Part shown: one piece after another, positions 9,155 through 18,008 of the stretch
Layout of the letters: each line of letters begins with the position of its first letter
How positions within the stretch are numbered: the stretch's first letter is position 1
Assembly (NCBI RefSeq): GCF_003457605.1
Contig: NZ_QRAN01000013.1
Location: 59,519 to 123,518, forward strand
From: Seongchinamella sediminis
GTDB lineage: Bacteria; Pseudomonadota; Gammaproteobacteria; Pseudomonadales; Halieaceae
Length of the DNA stretch: 64,000 bases
Reading direction: 5' to 3'
Notes under the pieces: model-generated
Databases searched by the model: none
Told to the model about the DNA's origin: nothing
What the model saw: the letters and a program-made list of their open reading frames with translations, nothing else
Program-made: the position numbers and the translations under genes

Positions 9155-10510
9155 ATGAACCTGATTGCCCTGGGGATTAACCACAACTCCGCCGCCGTCG
9201 AGGTGCGCGAGCGGGTCGCCTTTGCCCCGGAGCAGGTCAATGAGGCGCTCGCCGACTGCTGTGGTGCTGCCGAACTTGACGAAGTGGTCATCCTGTCCAC
9301 CTGCAACCGCACCGAAATCTACGCCATCGCGCCCAGCCGCAGCGTGCTCGCCGACAAGGCCGTGCAATTGATTGACTGGATGGCAAATTACCACCACCTG
9401 TCCGCGGAAGAGCTGCACCGCTCGGCCTACCACCACGAAGGCGAGCAGGCCCTCACCCACATTGCCCAGGTCGCGGCGGGGCTGGATTCGATGGTGCTGG
9501 GGGAACCGCAGATTTTTGGCCAGCTCAAGTCTGCCTATTCCGTTGCCCAGGAGTCAGGGACAGTGGGCGCTGAGCTCAGCCGTATGTTCCAGCGCGTATT
9601 CAGTATCGCCAAGCGGGTCCGCACCGACACCGCCATCGGCGAAAACCCGGTGTCCGTCGCCTATGCCGCGGTGGACCTCGCCGGCCATATTTTTGCCGAC
9701 CTCAGCCAGTGCCACGCGCTGCTGGTGGGGGCCGGTGAAACCATCGAACTGGTGGCCCGTCACCTGATCGAGGCGGGTGTTCGCAATATCGTCATCGCCA
9801 ACCGCACCCTGGGGCGGGCCCGGGAGCTGGCGCAGAAGTTCGGCGCCGAGGCGGTACTGCTGGCGGAGATACCCGGGCAATTGCCCGCTGCCGATATCGT
9901 GATCACCTCGACCGCCAGCCAACTGCCCATTCTTGGCAAAGGGGCAGTCGAGCAGGCGGTCAAGGCGCGCAAGCACCGTCCCGTGCTCATGGTCGATATC
10001 GCTGTGCCCCGGGACATCGAACCCCAGGTAGGCGACCTGCGTGATGTCTATCTCTACAGCGTGGATGACCTGCGCGAGATCGTCGACCAGAATTTGCGCA
10101 GCCGCCAGAGCGAGGCGCGCAAGGCCGATGTGATGATTGCCGAGGGCGTGCGCAGCTTCGTCGAGGACGGCAAGCGTCTGGCGGCAGTCGATGCGGTCAA
10201 GGAATACCGGGCCATGGCGGAGGAGCTCCGGCAGCGCGAGCTGGACAAGGCCCTGCGAGCGATTACCCGGGGCGATGACCCGGAGAAGGTGCTCAAGCAG
10301 TTGTCCCGCGGCCTCACCAACAAGCTCATCCATGCGCCCACCACCGGGCTCAAACAGGCCAGTGCCGAGGGCAGGCCGGAACAGTTGCGCAGCGCCCGGC
10401 GGCTGCTGGGGCTCGCCGAGCCGGAGCCCGCGGCGGCTGATGATGCAGCCGGCGACGCCCTGGAGATTACTGCCGACGACACCGATCACTCGAGACACAC
10501 ACTGCAATGA
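9155..10510 (+). CDS. hemA: glutamyl-tRNA reductase
   Basis: This enzyme reduces Glu-tRNA(Glu) to glutamate-1-semialdehyde, the first committed step of C5-pathway tetrapyrrole synthesis. ATG at 9155 gives 451 residues beginning [13 protein letters not shown]; the frame runs further upstream but that extension has no family support. The catalytic Cys lies in STCNRTEIY, about residue 50. [15 protein letters not shown], the NADPH-binding core ([11 protein letters not shown]) and the [10 protein letters not shown] motif follow, then a C-terminal dimerisation helix. It ends in an ATGA overlap with prfA; hemA-prfA-prmC-moeB is a classic operon order. Confidence 0.97.
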   Translation: MNLIALGINHNSAAVEVRERVAFAPEQVNEALADCCGAAELDEVVILSTCNRTEIYAIAPSRSVLADKAVQLIDWMANYHHLSAEELHRSAYHHEGEQALTHIAQVAAGLDSMVLGEPQIFGQLKSAYSVAQESGTVGAELSRMFQRVFSIAKRVRTDTAIGENPVSVAYAAVDLAGHIFADLSQCHALLVGAGETIELVARHLIEAGVRNIVIANRTLGRARELAQKFGAEAVLLAEIPGQLPAADIVITSTASQLPILGKGAVEQAVKARKHRPVLMVDIAVPRDIEPQVGDLRDVYLYSVDDLREIVDQNLRSRQSEARKADVMIAEGVRSFVEDGKRLAAVDAVKEYRAMAEELRQRELDKALRAITRGDDPEKVLKQLSRGLTNKLIHAPTTGLKQASAEGRPEQLRSARRLLGLAEPEPAAADDAAGDALEITADDTDHSRHTLQ

Positions 10511-11592
10511 AAGCCTCCCTGCTGACCAAGCTGGAAACCCTCACCGACCGGCACGAGGAGGTATCCGCCCTGCTTGGCGACAGTGAAACCATCGCCGACC
10601 AGGACCGCTTTCGAGACCTGTCGCGGGAATACGCCGAGCTCGAGGCGGTGGTCAAATGCTATGCCGGCTACAGCCAGGTGAAGGCCGACCTCGAAGAGGC
10701 GCGGCTGATGCTGGAGGATGCCGACCCGGACCTGCGGGATATGGCCCGGGAGGAAATTGAATCCGGCACTGAACGGCTGGCAGTGCTGGAGACCGAGCTG
10801 CAAACCCTGCTGCTGCCGCGCGACCCCAATGACTCGCACAACGTGTTCCTGGAAATTCGCGCCGGTACCGGCGGTGATGAGGCGGCGATTTTTTCCGGCG
10901 ACCTGTTCCGCATGTACTCCCGCTACGCGGAGAACATGGGCTGGAAGGTCGAGGTTTTGTCTGAGCGCCCGGGTGAGCACGGCGGCTTCAAGGAAATAAT
11001 CACCCGGGTGGAGGGGCGCGATGTGTACGCCCACCTCAAGTTCGAGTCCGGCGCCCATCGGGTGCAGCGGGTGCCGGAAACCGAGTCCCAGGGGCGTATC
11101 CATACCTCGGCCTGTACCGTGGCAATCATGCCCGAGGCCGAGGCGGTGGACGAAATTGAAATCAACAAGGCGGACCTGCGCATAGACACCTACCGGGCCT
11201 CGGGCGCGGGGGGGCAGCACGTCAATAAAACCGATTCGGCGGTGCGCATTACCCACCTGCCCTCGGGCATCGTGGTCGAGTGCCAGGACGAGCGCTCCCA
11301 GCACAAGAACCGGGCCCGGGCCATGTCGCTGTTGCAGGCCAAGCTGCTGACCAGCGCCCAGGACAAGGTTGCCGAAGAGCAGGCGGAACAGCGCCGCAAC
11401 CTGGTGGGGACCGGGGATCGATCGGACCGCATCCGCACCTATAACTTCCCCCAGGGTCGGCTGACCGACCATCGCATCAACCTGACGCTGTACAAGCTGG
11501 GCGAGGTGATGGAAGGCGATCTGGGCGCAGTTGTCGAACCCCTGCGCCAGGAGTACCAGGCGGACCAGCTGGCGGCCCTGGGAGAGGGCTGA
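10507..11592 (+). CDS. prfA: peptide chain release factor 1
   Basis: This 361-residue class I release factor recognises UAA and UAG. The stop-codon reading tripeptide is PET in [15 protein letters not shown] (E. coli has PAT; the pattern is P-x-T). The catalytic GGQ lies in [14 protein letters not shown] at about residue 240, next to the Gln that PrmC methylates. Overlap with hemA is ATGA and with prmC TGATG, so the factor and its modifying enzyme are translated in tandem. Length matches E. coli RF1 (360). Confidence 0.98.
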   Translation: MKASLLTKLETLTDRHEEVSALLGDSETIADQDRFRDLSREYAELEAVVKCYAGYSQVKADLEEARLMLEDADPDLRDMAREEIESGTERLAVLETELQTLLLPRDPNDSHNVFLEIRAGTGGDEAAIFSGDLFRMYSRYAENMGWKVEVLSERPGEHGGFKEIITRVEGRDVYAHLKFESGAHRVQRVPETESQGRIHTSACTVAIMPEAEAVDEIEINKADLRIDTYRASGAGGQHVNKTDSAVRITHLPSGIVVECQDERSQHKNRARAMSLLQAKLLTSAQDKVAEEQAEQRRNLVGTGDRSDRIRTYNFPQGRLTDHRINLTLYKLGEVMEGDLGAVVEPLRQEYQADQLAALGEG

Positions 11593-12425
11593 TGGCCAGC
11601 GTGCTGGCCTTGCTGCGCGATGCCCGGCGCCTGCCCGGCGAAAGCCCCGTCCGGGATGCGGAAATTCTGCTCTGCCACTGCCTGGGCAAGCCCCGCAGCT
11701 GGCTTTACACCTGGCCTGATGCGGAGGTGGCAGGGCCTGCCCTGGAAAACTACCGCGCCCTGCTGGCCCGGCGGCAGCAGGGGGAGCCGGTGGCCTATCT
11801 CACCGGCAGCCGCGAATTCTGGTCACTGGACCTGCGGGTCAATCCCAGTACCCTGATTCCCCGGCCAGATACAGAAACCCTGGTCAGCTGGGCCTTGCAG
11901 CTGCCGCTGGCGGCGGACGCCGCGGTGCTGGACCTGGGTACCGGCAGCGGCGCCATTGCCCTGGCCCTGGCGCAGGAAAAACCACGCTGGCAGGTGACTG
12001 GCGTTGACTGTAGCCAGGCCGCGGTCGAACTGGCCCGCCAGAACGCCATTGCCAACCGGCTGCCGGCGGTTGAGTTCCAGTGCGCTGACTGGTTCCAGGG
12101 CCTTGCCGGCCGGCGCTTTCAGTTGATCGTCAGCAACCCGCCCTATGTAGAAGCGGACGACCCACACCTGCTGCAGGGCGATGTGCGCTACGAACCGCGG
12201 TCGGCGCTGGTGGCGGCGGACAAGGGGCTGGCGGACCTCGCCCACATCGTTGCTCATGCGCCGGCCCACCTGGCCGGCGAGGGCTGGCTGTTGCTGGAAC
12301 ACGGTTTCGCGCAGGGCAGGCAGGTTCGCCAGCTGTTGCTGGACAGGGGCTTTGGCGAGGTGCAAACCCGCTCTGACCTGGCAGGGCAGGAGCGGATCAG
12401 TGGAGGACGCTGGCGTGCTCAGTGA
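11592..12425 (+). CDS. prmC: release factor glutamine N5-methyltransferase
   Basis: The 277-residue SAM-dependent methyltransferase modifies the GGQ glutamine of RF1 and RF2. An N-terminal helical domain ends near FWSLDLRVNPSTLIPRPDTE. The SAM-binding motif I is VLDLGTGSGAIALAL, and the substrate-binding NPPY motif reads SNPPYVEADDPHL. It overlaps prfA by one base and extends 26 bases into moeB. The start at 11592 is the only one consistent with the family N-terminus. Confidence 0.96.
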   Translation: MASVLALLRDARRLPGESPVRDAEILLCHCLGKPRSWLYTWPDAEVAGPALENYRALLARRQQGEPVAYLTGSREFWSLDLRVNPSTLIPRPDTETLVSWALQLPLAADAAVLDLGTGSGAIALALAQEKPRWQVTGVDCSQAAVELARQNAIANRLPAVEFQCADWFQGLAGRRFQLIVSNPPYVEADDPHLLQGDVRYEPRSALVAADKGLADLAHIVAHAPAHLAGEGWLLLEHGFAQGRQVRQLLLDRGFGEVQTRSDLAGQERISGGRWRAQ

Positions 12426-13185
12426 CGAGCAACTGCTGCGCTATAACCGCCAGCTGCTGGTGCCTGATTTTGATATCGCCGGCCAGGAACGCTTGCGGCA
12501 GGCAACGGTGCTGGTCCTCGGCCTGGGTGGATTGGGCTGTCCCGCCGCGCTCTACCTGGCCGCCGCAGGCATCGGCAGGCTGGTGCTGGTGGACGGCGAC
12601 GCGGTGGAGCTAAGCAACCTGCAGCGCCAGATTGCCCATGGCGATGCCGATATCGGCGGCAACAAGGCCGCCTCGGTGGCCGCCAGCGTCGCCGCGCTCA
12701 ACCCGGAGGTGGAGACCGTTGTCCATCCCCATGAGTTGGGGGAAGACACGGTGGAGCCGGTGCTGGCCGGGGTCGACCTGGTGGTCGATGCCAGTGACAA
12801 TTACACCATTCGGTTTGCGCTCAACCGGGCCTGTATTGCCGCCGGCATCCCGCTGGTTTCGGCGGCGGCGGTGCGCGACGAGGGGCAGCTGGCAGTGTTT
12901 GACCCCCATCGCGGAGGCCCCTGTTACCGCTGCCTGTACCCGGTCGAGGGTGCCCACACCGCCCTGAGCTGCAGTGAGAGTGGCGTGCTCGCCCCTCTGG
13001 TGGGGGTGCTGGGTTCACTGCAGGCGATGGAAGCGCTGAAACTGCTGGCACACTATGGTGAGGCGATGCGTGGAACCCTGTTAATGCTGGACCTGCGTCA
13101 CATGCAGTTCCAGCGGCTGACGATCAAAACGCGGCGGGATTGCCCTGACTGCGCGGGGCTGCAAGGGCCTGTTCACACTAACTGA
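12400..13185 (+). CDS. moeB: HesA/MoeB/ThiF-family adenylyltransferase, probable MoeB
   Basis: The 262-residue E1-like enzyme adenylates the C-terminus of a ubiquitin-like sulfur carrier. Start GTG at 12400 is set by AGGAG seven bases upstream and gives the family N-terminus LSDEQLLRYNRQLLVPDFDI. The ATP-binding loop is GLGGLGCPAALYLAAAG, followed by DGDAVELSNLQRQ. Zinc ligands are CYRC and CPDC, and the conserved cysteine lies in LSCSESGVLAPL. Placement after prmC is the usual place of moeB. ThiF is the alternative, as the two are hard to separate by sequence; no molybdopterin or thiamine genes lie nearby. Its stop codon is the loop of a large palindrome. Confidence 0.85.
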   Translation: MEDAGVLSDEQLLRYNRQLLVPDFDIAGQERLRQATVLVLGLGGLGCPAALYLAAAGIGRLVLVDGDAVELSNLQRQIAHGDADIGGNKAASVAASVAALNPEVETVVHPHELGEDTVEPVLAGVDLVVDASDNYTIRFALNRACIAAGIPLVSAAAVRDEGQLAVFDPHRGGPCYRCLYPVEGAHTALSCSESGVLAPLVGVLGSLQAMEALKLLAHYGEAMRGTLLMLDLRHMQFQRLTIKTRRDCPDCAGLQGPVHTN

Positions 13186-13204
13186 GTTAGTGTGAACAGG
13201 CCCT
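13164..13204. repeat. perfect 19-bp inverted repeat with the moeB stop codon as its loop
   Basis: The arms are AGGGCCTGTTCACACTAAC (13164-13182) and its exact complement (13186-13204). The three bases between them are TGA, the moeB stop codon. There is no T-tract on either side, so it is not a standard intrinsic terminator. A single 17-base half with one mismatch (tagtgtcaacaggccct, 17330-17346) overlaps the nth stop codon, which suggests a repeated motif at gene ends. Confidence 0.85.
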
Positions 13205-13366
13205 GGGCACGGGGAGCGGCCATGACTTTGGCGTCCTGGCCGCAAGCCTTGAATCTGGTCACAATACTGGCTGTCCGCTCATGGTGGTATGGGAATAGGG
13301 CTGCAGGGGAAACCTTTTGCCGGTTTCGACTGTCACAGACAAAACAAATGTGCAGGGAAATGCTGG

Positions 13367-13960
13367 ATGAACGCGCTCGCCGAGCTGTATTACAACTTAC
13401 AAAATTCTCTGTGTCCGCGACTGCGGCATCTCGATGGGCTGCCTCCCCTGGCCCTGCGCCTGTACCTGGTGCCCGTGTTCTGGGTGGCCGGCACCCAGAA
13501 GTTAGCCGGTATAGACAGTACCATCGATTGGTTCGGCAATGACGAATGGGGGCTGGGCCTGCCGGCGCCCGAGCTGCTGGCGTACCTGGCTGCCTATACT
13601 GAAGTGATCGGGGCCCTGTTGCTGCTGCTGGGCCTGGCTACCCGCTGGATAGCCCTGCCCCTGATTGTCACCATGCTGGTGGCTATTTTCGCCGTGCACT
13701 GGGATCAGGGCTGGGCGGCGATTGCCGATTCCGGTTCCCGCGAGATCGCGGTGCGACTCGGTACCGCCAAGGATATTCTCCGGGAACACAGCAATTACAG
13801 CTGGCTGACCGAAAAGGGCAGTTTCGTCATTCTAAACAATGGCATCGAGTTTGCGGTGACCTACCTGGTGATGTTGTTATCGCTGCTGTTTACCGGCGGT
13901 GGTCGTTACGTCAGTGTGGACTACTACCTGTCCCGGCTGTATCCCAATCCGGCACGCTGA
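13367..13960 (+). CDS. DoxX-family integral membrane protein
   Basis: This 197-residue protein has about four hydrophobic helices, including the DoxX signature segment FWVAGTQKLAGI near residue 45 and AYTEVIGALLLLLGLATRW. Proteins of this family are inner-membrane components, variously tied to quinone-linked redox or stress functions; the exact role here is unknown. ATG at 13367 is preceded by AGGGA and begins MNALAELYYN. An upstream in-frame extension rich in Cys has no support. An insert of about 35 residues between the third and last helices (SGSREIAVRLGTAKDIL) is polar and probably exposed. Confidence 0.75.
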   Translation: MNALAELYYNLQNSLCPRLRHLDGLPPLALRLYLVPVFWVAGTQKLAGIDSTIDWFGNDEWGLGLPAPELLAYLAAYTEVIGALLLLLGLATRWIALPLIVTMLVAIFAVHWDQGWAAIADSGSREIAVRLGTAKDILREHSNYSWLTEKGSFVILNNGIEFAVTYLVMLLSLLFTGGGRYVSVDYYLSRLYPNPAR

Positions 13961-14023
13961 GGGGCGGGCAACGGGCAACTGCGGCTGCCGAATATATATC
14001 TTTCCCATCCGGGCGCTGAAAAA

Positions 14024-14032
14024 TGCTAGACT
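14024..14032 (+). promoter_or_regulatory. extended -10 promoter of rhlB
   Basis: TGCTAGACT is an extended -10 element (TGn before TAGACT) 40 bases before the rhlB GTG. No convincing -35 lies at 17 bases, which extended -10 promoters can tolerate. The call is from pattern only. Confidence 0.4.
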
Positions 14033-14071
14033 AGCGCGTTTTTTGAGCAGCCACAGGAAGGAAGCAAGGTA

Positions 14072-15475
14072 GTGATAAAGAGTTTAGTTGGGCGTCTGGC
14101 CGGCAGGAAAGAACCTGCTCCCGAGGCAGCCCAGTCACCCGCGACGCCGGCGAAGGCCGCGCGTAAGGAACAGGCCCGCAAACCCCAGACCGAAAAAGGC
14201 CATTCCCAGGAATCCGCCAACCAGTCCAAGGCATCCAATCGGCGCCGTCGAAAGCGCAAGCCGGGGAACGACGCGGCGACCTGGTCCATCGACCAGTTCC
14301 AGGTGGAGCCCAGGGAGGGAGAAACGCGGTTTCATGACCTGGGCCTGCGGGATGAAATCATGCATGGCATTGCCGACCTGGGGTTCCAGTACTGTTCCCC
14401 GATCCAGGCGCAGGTACTACCCCACACCTTGCAGGGCAACGATGCCATCGGCAAGGCCCAGACCGGTACCGGCAAGACCGCCGCCTTCCTGATCACCATT
14501 TTCAATGACCTGCTGACCCATCCCGTGGACGGTGAGCGCTTCGTGGGCGAGCCCCGTGCCCTGGTGATCGCGCCCACCCGGGAACTGGTCATGCAGATCG
14601 CCGCGGACGCGGCGGACCTCAGCAAACATACCGGCCTCGAGGTTGCCACGCTGATCGGTGGCATGGACTACCAGAAGCAGCTCAATCGGCTGCAACGCGA
14701 TATCGTCGACCTGGTAGTGGCCACGCCGGGCCGGCTACTGGATTTCATGGGTCGGCGCGACCTGTTCCTGGACCACGTCGAAGTGCTGGTGCTGGACGAG
14801 GCCGACCGGATGCTGGATATGGGCTTTATCCCCCAGGTTAAACGCATTGTGCGCGCCACCCCGCGCAAGGAGAACCGCCAGACCCTGCTGTTTTCCGCGA
14901 CCTTTACCCAGGACATCATCAACCTGTCCCAGCAGTGGACCTATGAGCCGGTTACCGTTGAGATAGAGCCCGAGAGCGTAGCTACCGACAGCGTCGACCA
15001 GAAGATCTACCTGGTCAGTTCAGAACAGCGCTATCGCATTCTTAACAACCTGATTCGCAGTGACGACTGCAAGAGCCTGATTGTATTCGCCAATCGCCGG
15101 GACCAGGTCAGGCGCCTGCACGAGCGCCTGCGCAAACATGGCGTCAGGTGCGGCATACTCTCCGGAGAGATTCCCCAGGGCAAGCGTACCCGCACCCTGG
15201 AGCAGTTCAAGAACGGTGAGATAAAGGTACTGGTCGCCACCGATGTGGCCGGCCGCGGTATTCACGTCGATGGCATCAGCCACGTGGTTAACTACAACCT
15301 GCCGGAAGATCCCGAAGACTACGTTCACCGCATTGGCCGCACCGGCCGCGCCGGGGCCACAGGCACTTCGATCAGCTTCGCCAGCGAGGATGATGCCTTC
15401 CTGCTGCCGGACCTGGAAGCGTTGCTGGGGACGCCGCTGGAGTGCACCCATCCGCCGGAGGACCTGCTGGCCTAG
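14072..15475 (+). CDS. rhlB: DEAD-box ATP-dependent RNA helicase RhlB
   Basis: The 467-residue helicase has all superfamily II motifs: Q motif (GFQYCSPIQ), [25 protein letters not shown], then [14 protein letters not shown] and [10 protein letters not shown] in the second RecA domain. The first ~75 residues are a basic, low-complexity extension rich in Lys, Arg, Ala and Pro, as in Pseudomonas-type RhlB rather than the short E. coli N-terminus. RhlB unwinds structured mRNA, in enterics within the RNase E degradosome. Start GTG at 14072 follows AGGAAGGA. Its end faces cysZ across repeat copy B. Confidence 0.93.
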   Translation: MIKSLVGRLAGRKEPAPEAAQSPATPAKAARKEQARKPQTEKGHSQESANQSKASNRRRRKRKPGNDAATWSIDQFQVEPREGETRFHDLGLRDEIMHGIADLGFQYCSPIQAQVLPHTLQGNDAIGKAQTGTGKTAAFLITIFNDLLTHPVDGERFVGEPRALVIAPTRELVMQIAADAADLSKHTGLEVATLIGGMDYQKQLNRLQRDIVDLVVATPGRLLDFMGRRDLFLDHVEVLVLDEADRMLDMGFIPQVKRIVRATPRKENRQTLLFSATFTQDIINLSQQWTYEPVTVEIEPESVATDSVDQKIYLVSSEQRYRILNNLIRSDDCKSLIVFANRRDQVRRLHERLRKHGVRCGILSGEIPQGKRTRTLEQFKNGEIKVLVATDVAGRGIHVDGISHVVNYNLPEDPEDYVHRIGRTGRAGATGTSISFASEDDAFLLPDLEALLGTPLECTHPPEDLLA

Positions 15476-15480
15476 GCTGG

Positions 15481-15681
15481 CAGTCCTTCCGGCCTGCACT
15501 CCCAGTCCTTCCGGCCTGCACTCCCAGTCATTCCGGCGAAAGCCGGAATCCAGGTCCGTGCAGGTGGATCCCGGCGCGCCCCAGGGCACCTTCTCTTGCG
15601 CTTTCAGCGCAAGTCACCTCGTACTCCAGGGCACCCTCTCTTGCGCTTGCAGCGCAATCCACCTTGTACGCCCGGGATGAC
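15481..15681 (+). repeat. modular REP-like element with two 45-nt units (copy B), preceded by a 22-bp tandem
   Basis: Two identical 22-base units beginning CAGTCCTTCCGGCC (15481-15502, 15503-15524) run into a GTCATTCCGGCG-AAAG-CCGGAATCC hairpin (15527-15551). After a short linker, GGATCCCGGCGCG leads into two 45-base units (15579-15623 and 15624-15668), and CGCCCGGGATGAC (15669-15681) closes the element. The stems are TTGCGCT-TTC-AGCGCAA and TTGCGCT-TGC-AGCGCAA. It lies between the convergent 3' ends of rhlB and cysZ. No gene is visible here. Confidence 0.85.
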
Positions 15682-15709
15682 AATTGAGGAGTGGCGGAAT
15701 GCCTGTCTC

Positions 15710-16441
15710 CTACCGATCTAATTCCTTACACCACAGCAGGGTCGCCCCCACCACCGCAGCCGGTACCACAAAGAAGTTGACGATGGGGATGCCCGTGCAC
15801 AGTGCAACCGCGCCGCCAAAGCCCATGCTGCTCAGGCGCCGGCTGCGCACCGCCTCCTTGACGTCGGCGAAACTCAATTGGTGGTTGTCCACCGGGTAGT
15901 CGACAAACTGGATGGACATCATCCAGGCCCCGAGCAGAAACCACAGCACCGGCGCCGCCGCATTGAGCAGCGGGATAAAGGTGACGAGCAGCACAAACAC
16001 GGCCATGGGCACGTAGTAAGCCAGCTTCGCCAGCTCGCGGACAATGCCCCGCGGCACCAGCATCAGGGCCCCCATCAGGCCCTCGGGGCCACTGACTGGC
16101 TGCCCGGTCACCAGCTCCTCCGCTTTTTCGGCCAGCAGGCCGTTGAAGGGCGAGGCGATAATCAGCGCCACCGCGGTGAACAGGTAGCCGGAAATCAGGC
16201 TGAAGGTCAGCCAGATCAGCGGCCACAGGATCCACTCGATGAAGCTGAGCCAGTCGGGCAGGGCGGCGGTCCAGCGATCCATGTAATCGGTGATAAAGCT
16301 GAGGCCATAGCTGATCAGGGTGCCGAATATGATGATGTTGATCACCAGCGGGACAATGACAAACAGGCGCAGGGCCGGGTGCCGGAGCATTTTGGCCCCC
16401 TCGACCAGGTAACCGACGCCGCCAACAATATTGCCTTTCAA
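15710..16441 (-). CDS. cysZ: CysZ/EI24-family membrane protein, sulfate transporter CysZ
   Basis: The 243-residue inner-membrane protein has several long hydrophobic helices and the family signature LIIASPFNGLLAEKAE near residue 120. CysZ carries sulfate into the cell for cysteine synthesis. The start is TTG at 16441: AGGAGAG lies just upstream on the minus strand and the TTG overlaps the stop of the preceding small gene (TTGA). Longer frames would include that gene in another frame. No other cys genes are near, so the sulfate role rests on family resemblance. Confidence 0.85.
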   Translation of the reverse strand: MKGNIVGGVGYLVEGAKMLRHPALRLFVIVPLVINIIIFGTLISYGLSFITDYMDRWTAALPDWLSFIEWILWPLIWLTFSLISGYLFTAVALIIASPFNGLLAEKAEELVTGQPVSGPEGLMGALMLVPRGIVRELAKLAYYVPMAVFVLLVTFIPLLNAAAPVLWFLLGAWMMSIQFVDYPVDNHQLSFADVKEAVRSRRLSSMGFGGAVALCTGIPIVNFFVVPAAVVGATLLWCKELDR

Positions 16442-16638
16442 TGTTCTCTCCTCTTGTCCGTGCCGCAGGCCGGGCAGATACAGCGCACACCACGCTCCGC
16501 TTCCGGTACCGCCGCCAGGGCTGCGGCCGACAGTTCGACAGTCATGCACCAGCAGCTTTCCGGCGCTTTGCCAGCCGCGGTGGCGCACTGGTTGTGGTGC
16601 CCGCACAAGGGGCACTTGCCCGCGTTTTCGTTGTCCAT
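16438..16638 (-). CDS. small cysteine-rich CWC-family protein
   Basis: This 66-residue cytosolic protein contains CPLCGHHNQC, then SCWCM (the CWC motif), and a final CICPACGTDKRRE pair. It has eight cysteines in all, most arranged as CxxC or CxC pairs suited to binding one or two metal ions. This matches the Cys-rich CWC family of unknown function. It sits directly upstream of cysZ with a TTGA overlap, so the two are translated together. Its start ATG (16638) lies back to back with the smrA promoter. It is easily missed because of its size. Confidence 0.8.
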   Translation of the reverse strand: MDNENAGKCPLCGHHNQCATAAGKAPESCWCMTVELSAAALAAVPEAERGVRCICPACGTDKRREH

Positions 16639-16669
16639 GTTAGTGTGCCTGTGCCGACCTCCGGGGCGT

Positions 16670-16675
16670 TATAAT
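16670..16675 (+). promoter_or_regulatory. -10 box of smrA
   Basis: A perfect TATAAT lies 26 bases before the smrA ATG, in the 62-base gap between the divergent CWC gene and smrA. No good -35 hexamer is seen at 16-18 bases. Confidence 0.4.
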
Positions 16676-16700
16676 AGCCCACGCGAAAGTGAGTGTATCC

Positions 16701-17315
16701 ATGAGCAACGACGAAGAGAGCCTGTTTCTCGATGAAATGACCGATGTGGTGCCCCTCAAGCGGGAGCCACGGGTGCGGGTGGCCCCCAAAGGCGCCGGCA
16801 GTAATTCCTCTGTCGAAGCGCGTCGCGAGGCCGCCGTGCTCGACCGCAACAGCGACGGCAACATCCTCACCGAGGATGGCCTCGCCATCACCCCCCTCGA
16901 CCCCTGGTATGTGCTTGAATTCAAGCGCCCCGGTGTCCAGAACGGCGTGTTCCGCAAACTCAAGCAGGGCCGCTATGAAGCCGAGGCCCGCCTGGACCTG
17001 CACCGGATGACCGCCGCCATTGCCCGCAGGGAACTGTACGAATTCATCAGGGAATGCTATCGGCTGGGTATTCGCAGTGTGATGGTGATCCACGGCAAGG
17101 GCGAGAGCAGGGCCGAGCGTGAACGCGCTTCGATCCTCAAGGGCTGCACGGACCACTGGCTGCGCGAGCTGGATATGGTGCAGGCCTTTCACAGTGCCCA
17201 GCCCCGGCACGGCGGCACCGGTGCGGTGTATGTGCTGTTGCGCAAGAGTGAGGAGAAGAAACGGGAGAACCGGGAGAAGTTTATGAAGGGGCGGGTGCCC
17301 TACGACGGCGGCTAG
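16701..17315 (+). CDS. smrA: DNA endonuclease SmrA (Smr domain protein)
   Basis: The 204-residue protein has an N-terminal segment (PLDPWYVLEFKRPGVQ) typical of SmrA and a C-terminal Smr domain. The domain carries both core motifs, LDLHRMT near residue 95 and IHGKGESR near residue 135, and ends GGTGAVYVLLR. Smr domains are the nicking nuclease module also found at the end of MutS2; roles in DNA or mRNA cleavage are known for relatives. ATG at 16701 is preferred over a GTG four codons earlier; neither has a strong ribosome site. The tail is very basic. Confidence 0.88.
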   Translation: MSNDEESLFLDEMTDVVPLKREPRVRVAPKGAGSNSSVEARREAAVLDRNSDGNILTEDGLAITPLDPWYVLEFKRPGVQNGVFRKLKQGRYEAEARLDLHRMTAAIARRELYEFIRECYRLGIRSVMVIHGKGESRAERERASILKGCTDHWLRELDMVQAFHSAQPRHGGTGAVYVLLRKSEEKKRENREKFMKGRVPYDGG

Positions 17316-17344
17316 GAAACTCGATCAGGTAGTGTCAACAGGCC

Positions 17345-17998
17345 CTAAGCCTTCAGGGTTTTCTTGGGATGCTTCCTATTCGGATAACAGGTCGTACAAA
17401 TCTCACAGACGCGCCCATCACAGCCCCGCGCCGTGCAGAACTCCCGGCCGTAGAAAATAATCTGCAGGTGCAGCCGGTTCCAGGATTCCGGGGGAAACAG
17501 GCGTTTCAGGTCGCGCTCTGTTTGCGCAACGCTTTTGCCCGAGCTCAGGCCCCAGCGCTGGGCGAGACGATGAATATGGGTGTCCACCGGGAAGGCGGGT
17601 ACAGCAAAGGCCTGCGCCATCACCACGCTGGCGGTCTTGTGGCCGACACCGGGCAGCCGTTCCAGTGCGTCCATGTCAGCCGGAACGTTGCCCTCGTGCT
17701 CCTCCAGCAGTATTTCGCTGAGCCGCTTGATCGCCTTTGATTTTTGCGGTGACAGGCCGCAGGGGCGGATCACCTCGCGGATCTGTTCGACGCTGAGTGC
17801 TGCCATATCGTGGGGATTGTCGGCCAGGGCAAACAGCGCGGGGGTGACCTGGTTGACCCGCTCATCGGTGCACTGGGCGCTCAGCAGCACCGCCACCAGC
17901 AGGGTGAAGGGGTCGCTGTGATCCAGTGGTATCGGTGGTTGGGGATAGAGTTCCTGCAGGCGGCGGAGGATGTAGTTGACCCGTTCGGCTTTGCGCAC
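17345..17998 (-). CDS. nth: endonuclease III
   Basis: The 217-residue DNA glycosylase/AP lyase repairs oxidised pyrimidines. The helix-hairpin-helix LPGVGHKTASVV holds the catalytic Lys, and VDTHIHRL holds the catalytic Asp. Start GTG at 17998 follows GAGG and gives the expected N-terminus (RKAERVNYILRRL). The iron-sulfur region is odd: cysteines in FCTARGCDGRVCEICTTC fall at relative positions 0, 5, 10, 13 and 16. E. coli Nth has C-x6-C-x2-C-x5-C (0, 7, 10, 16), so the second ligand is displaced. It starts 11 bases after the dapC stop. Confidence 0.94.
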   Translation of the reverse strand: MRKAERVNYILRRLQELYPQPPIPLDHSDPFTLLVAVLLSAQCTDERVNQVTPALFALADNPHDMAALSVEQIREVIRPCGLSPQKSKAIKRLSEILLEEHEGNVPADMDALERLPGVGHKTASVVMAQAFAVPAFPVDTHIHRLAQRWGLSSGKSVAQTERDLKRLFPPESWNRLHLQIIFYGREFCTARGCDGRVCEICTTCYPNRKHPKKTLKA

Positions 17999-18008
17999 CA
18001 GTGTGTCC

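Noticed and set aside
11080..11100. PET instead of PAT in the RF1 stop-codon recognition motif.
   Set aside because: The family pattern is P-x-T and other gammaproteobacteria, from memory including Pseudomonas, have PET; it is not an anomaly.
12400..13185. moeB annotated as thiF.
   Set aside because: The families cannot be fully separated by eye, but the hemA-prfA-prmC context is that of moeB and no thiamine genes are nearby.
13164..13204. Palindrome as an intrinsic terminator for moeB.
   Set aside because: No T-tract follows on either strand and the loop is only three bases; kept as a repeat instead.
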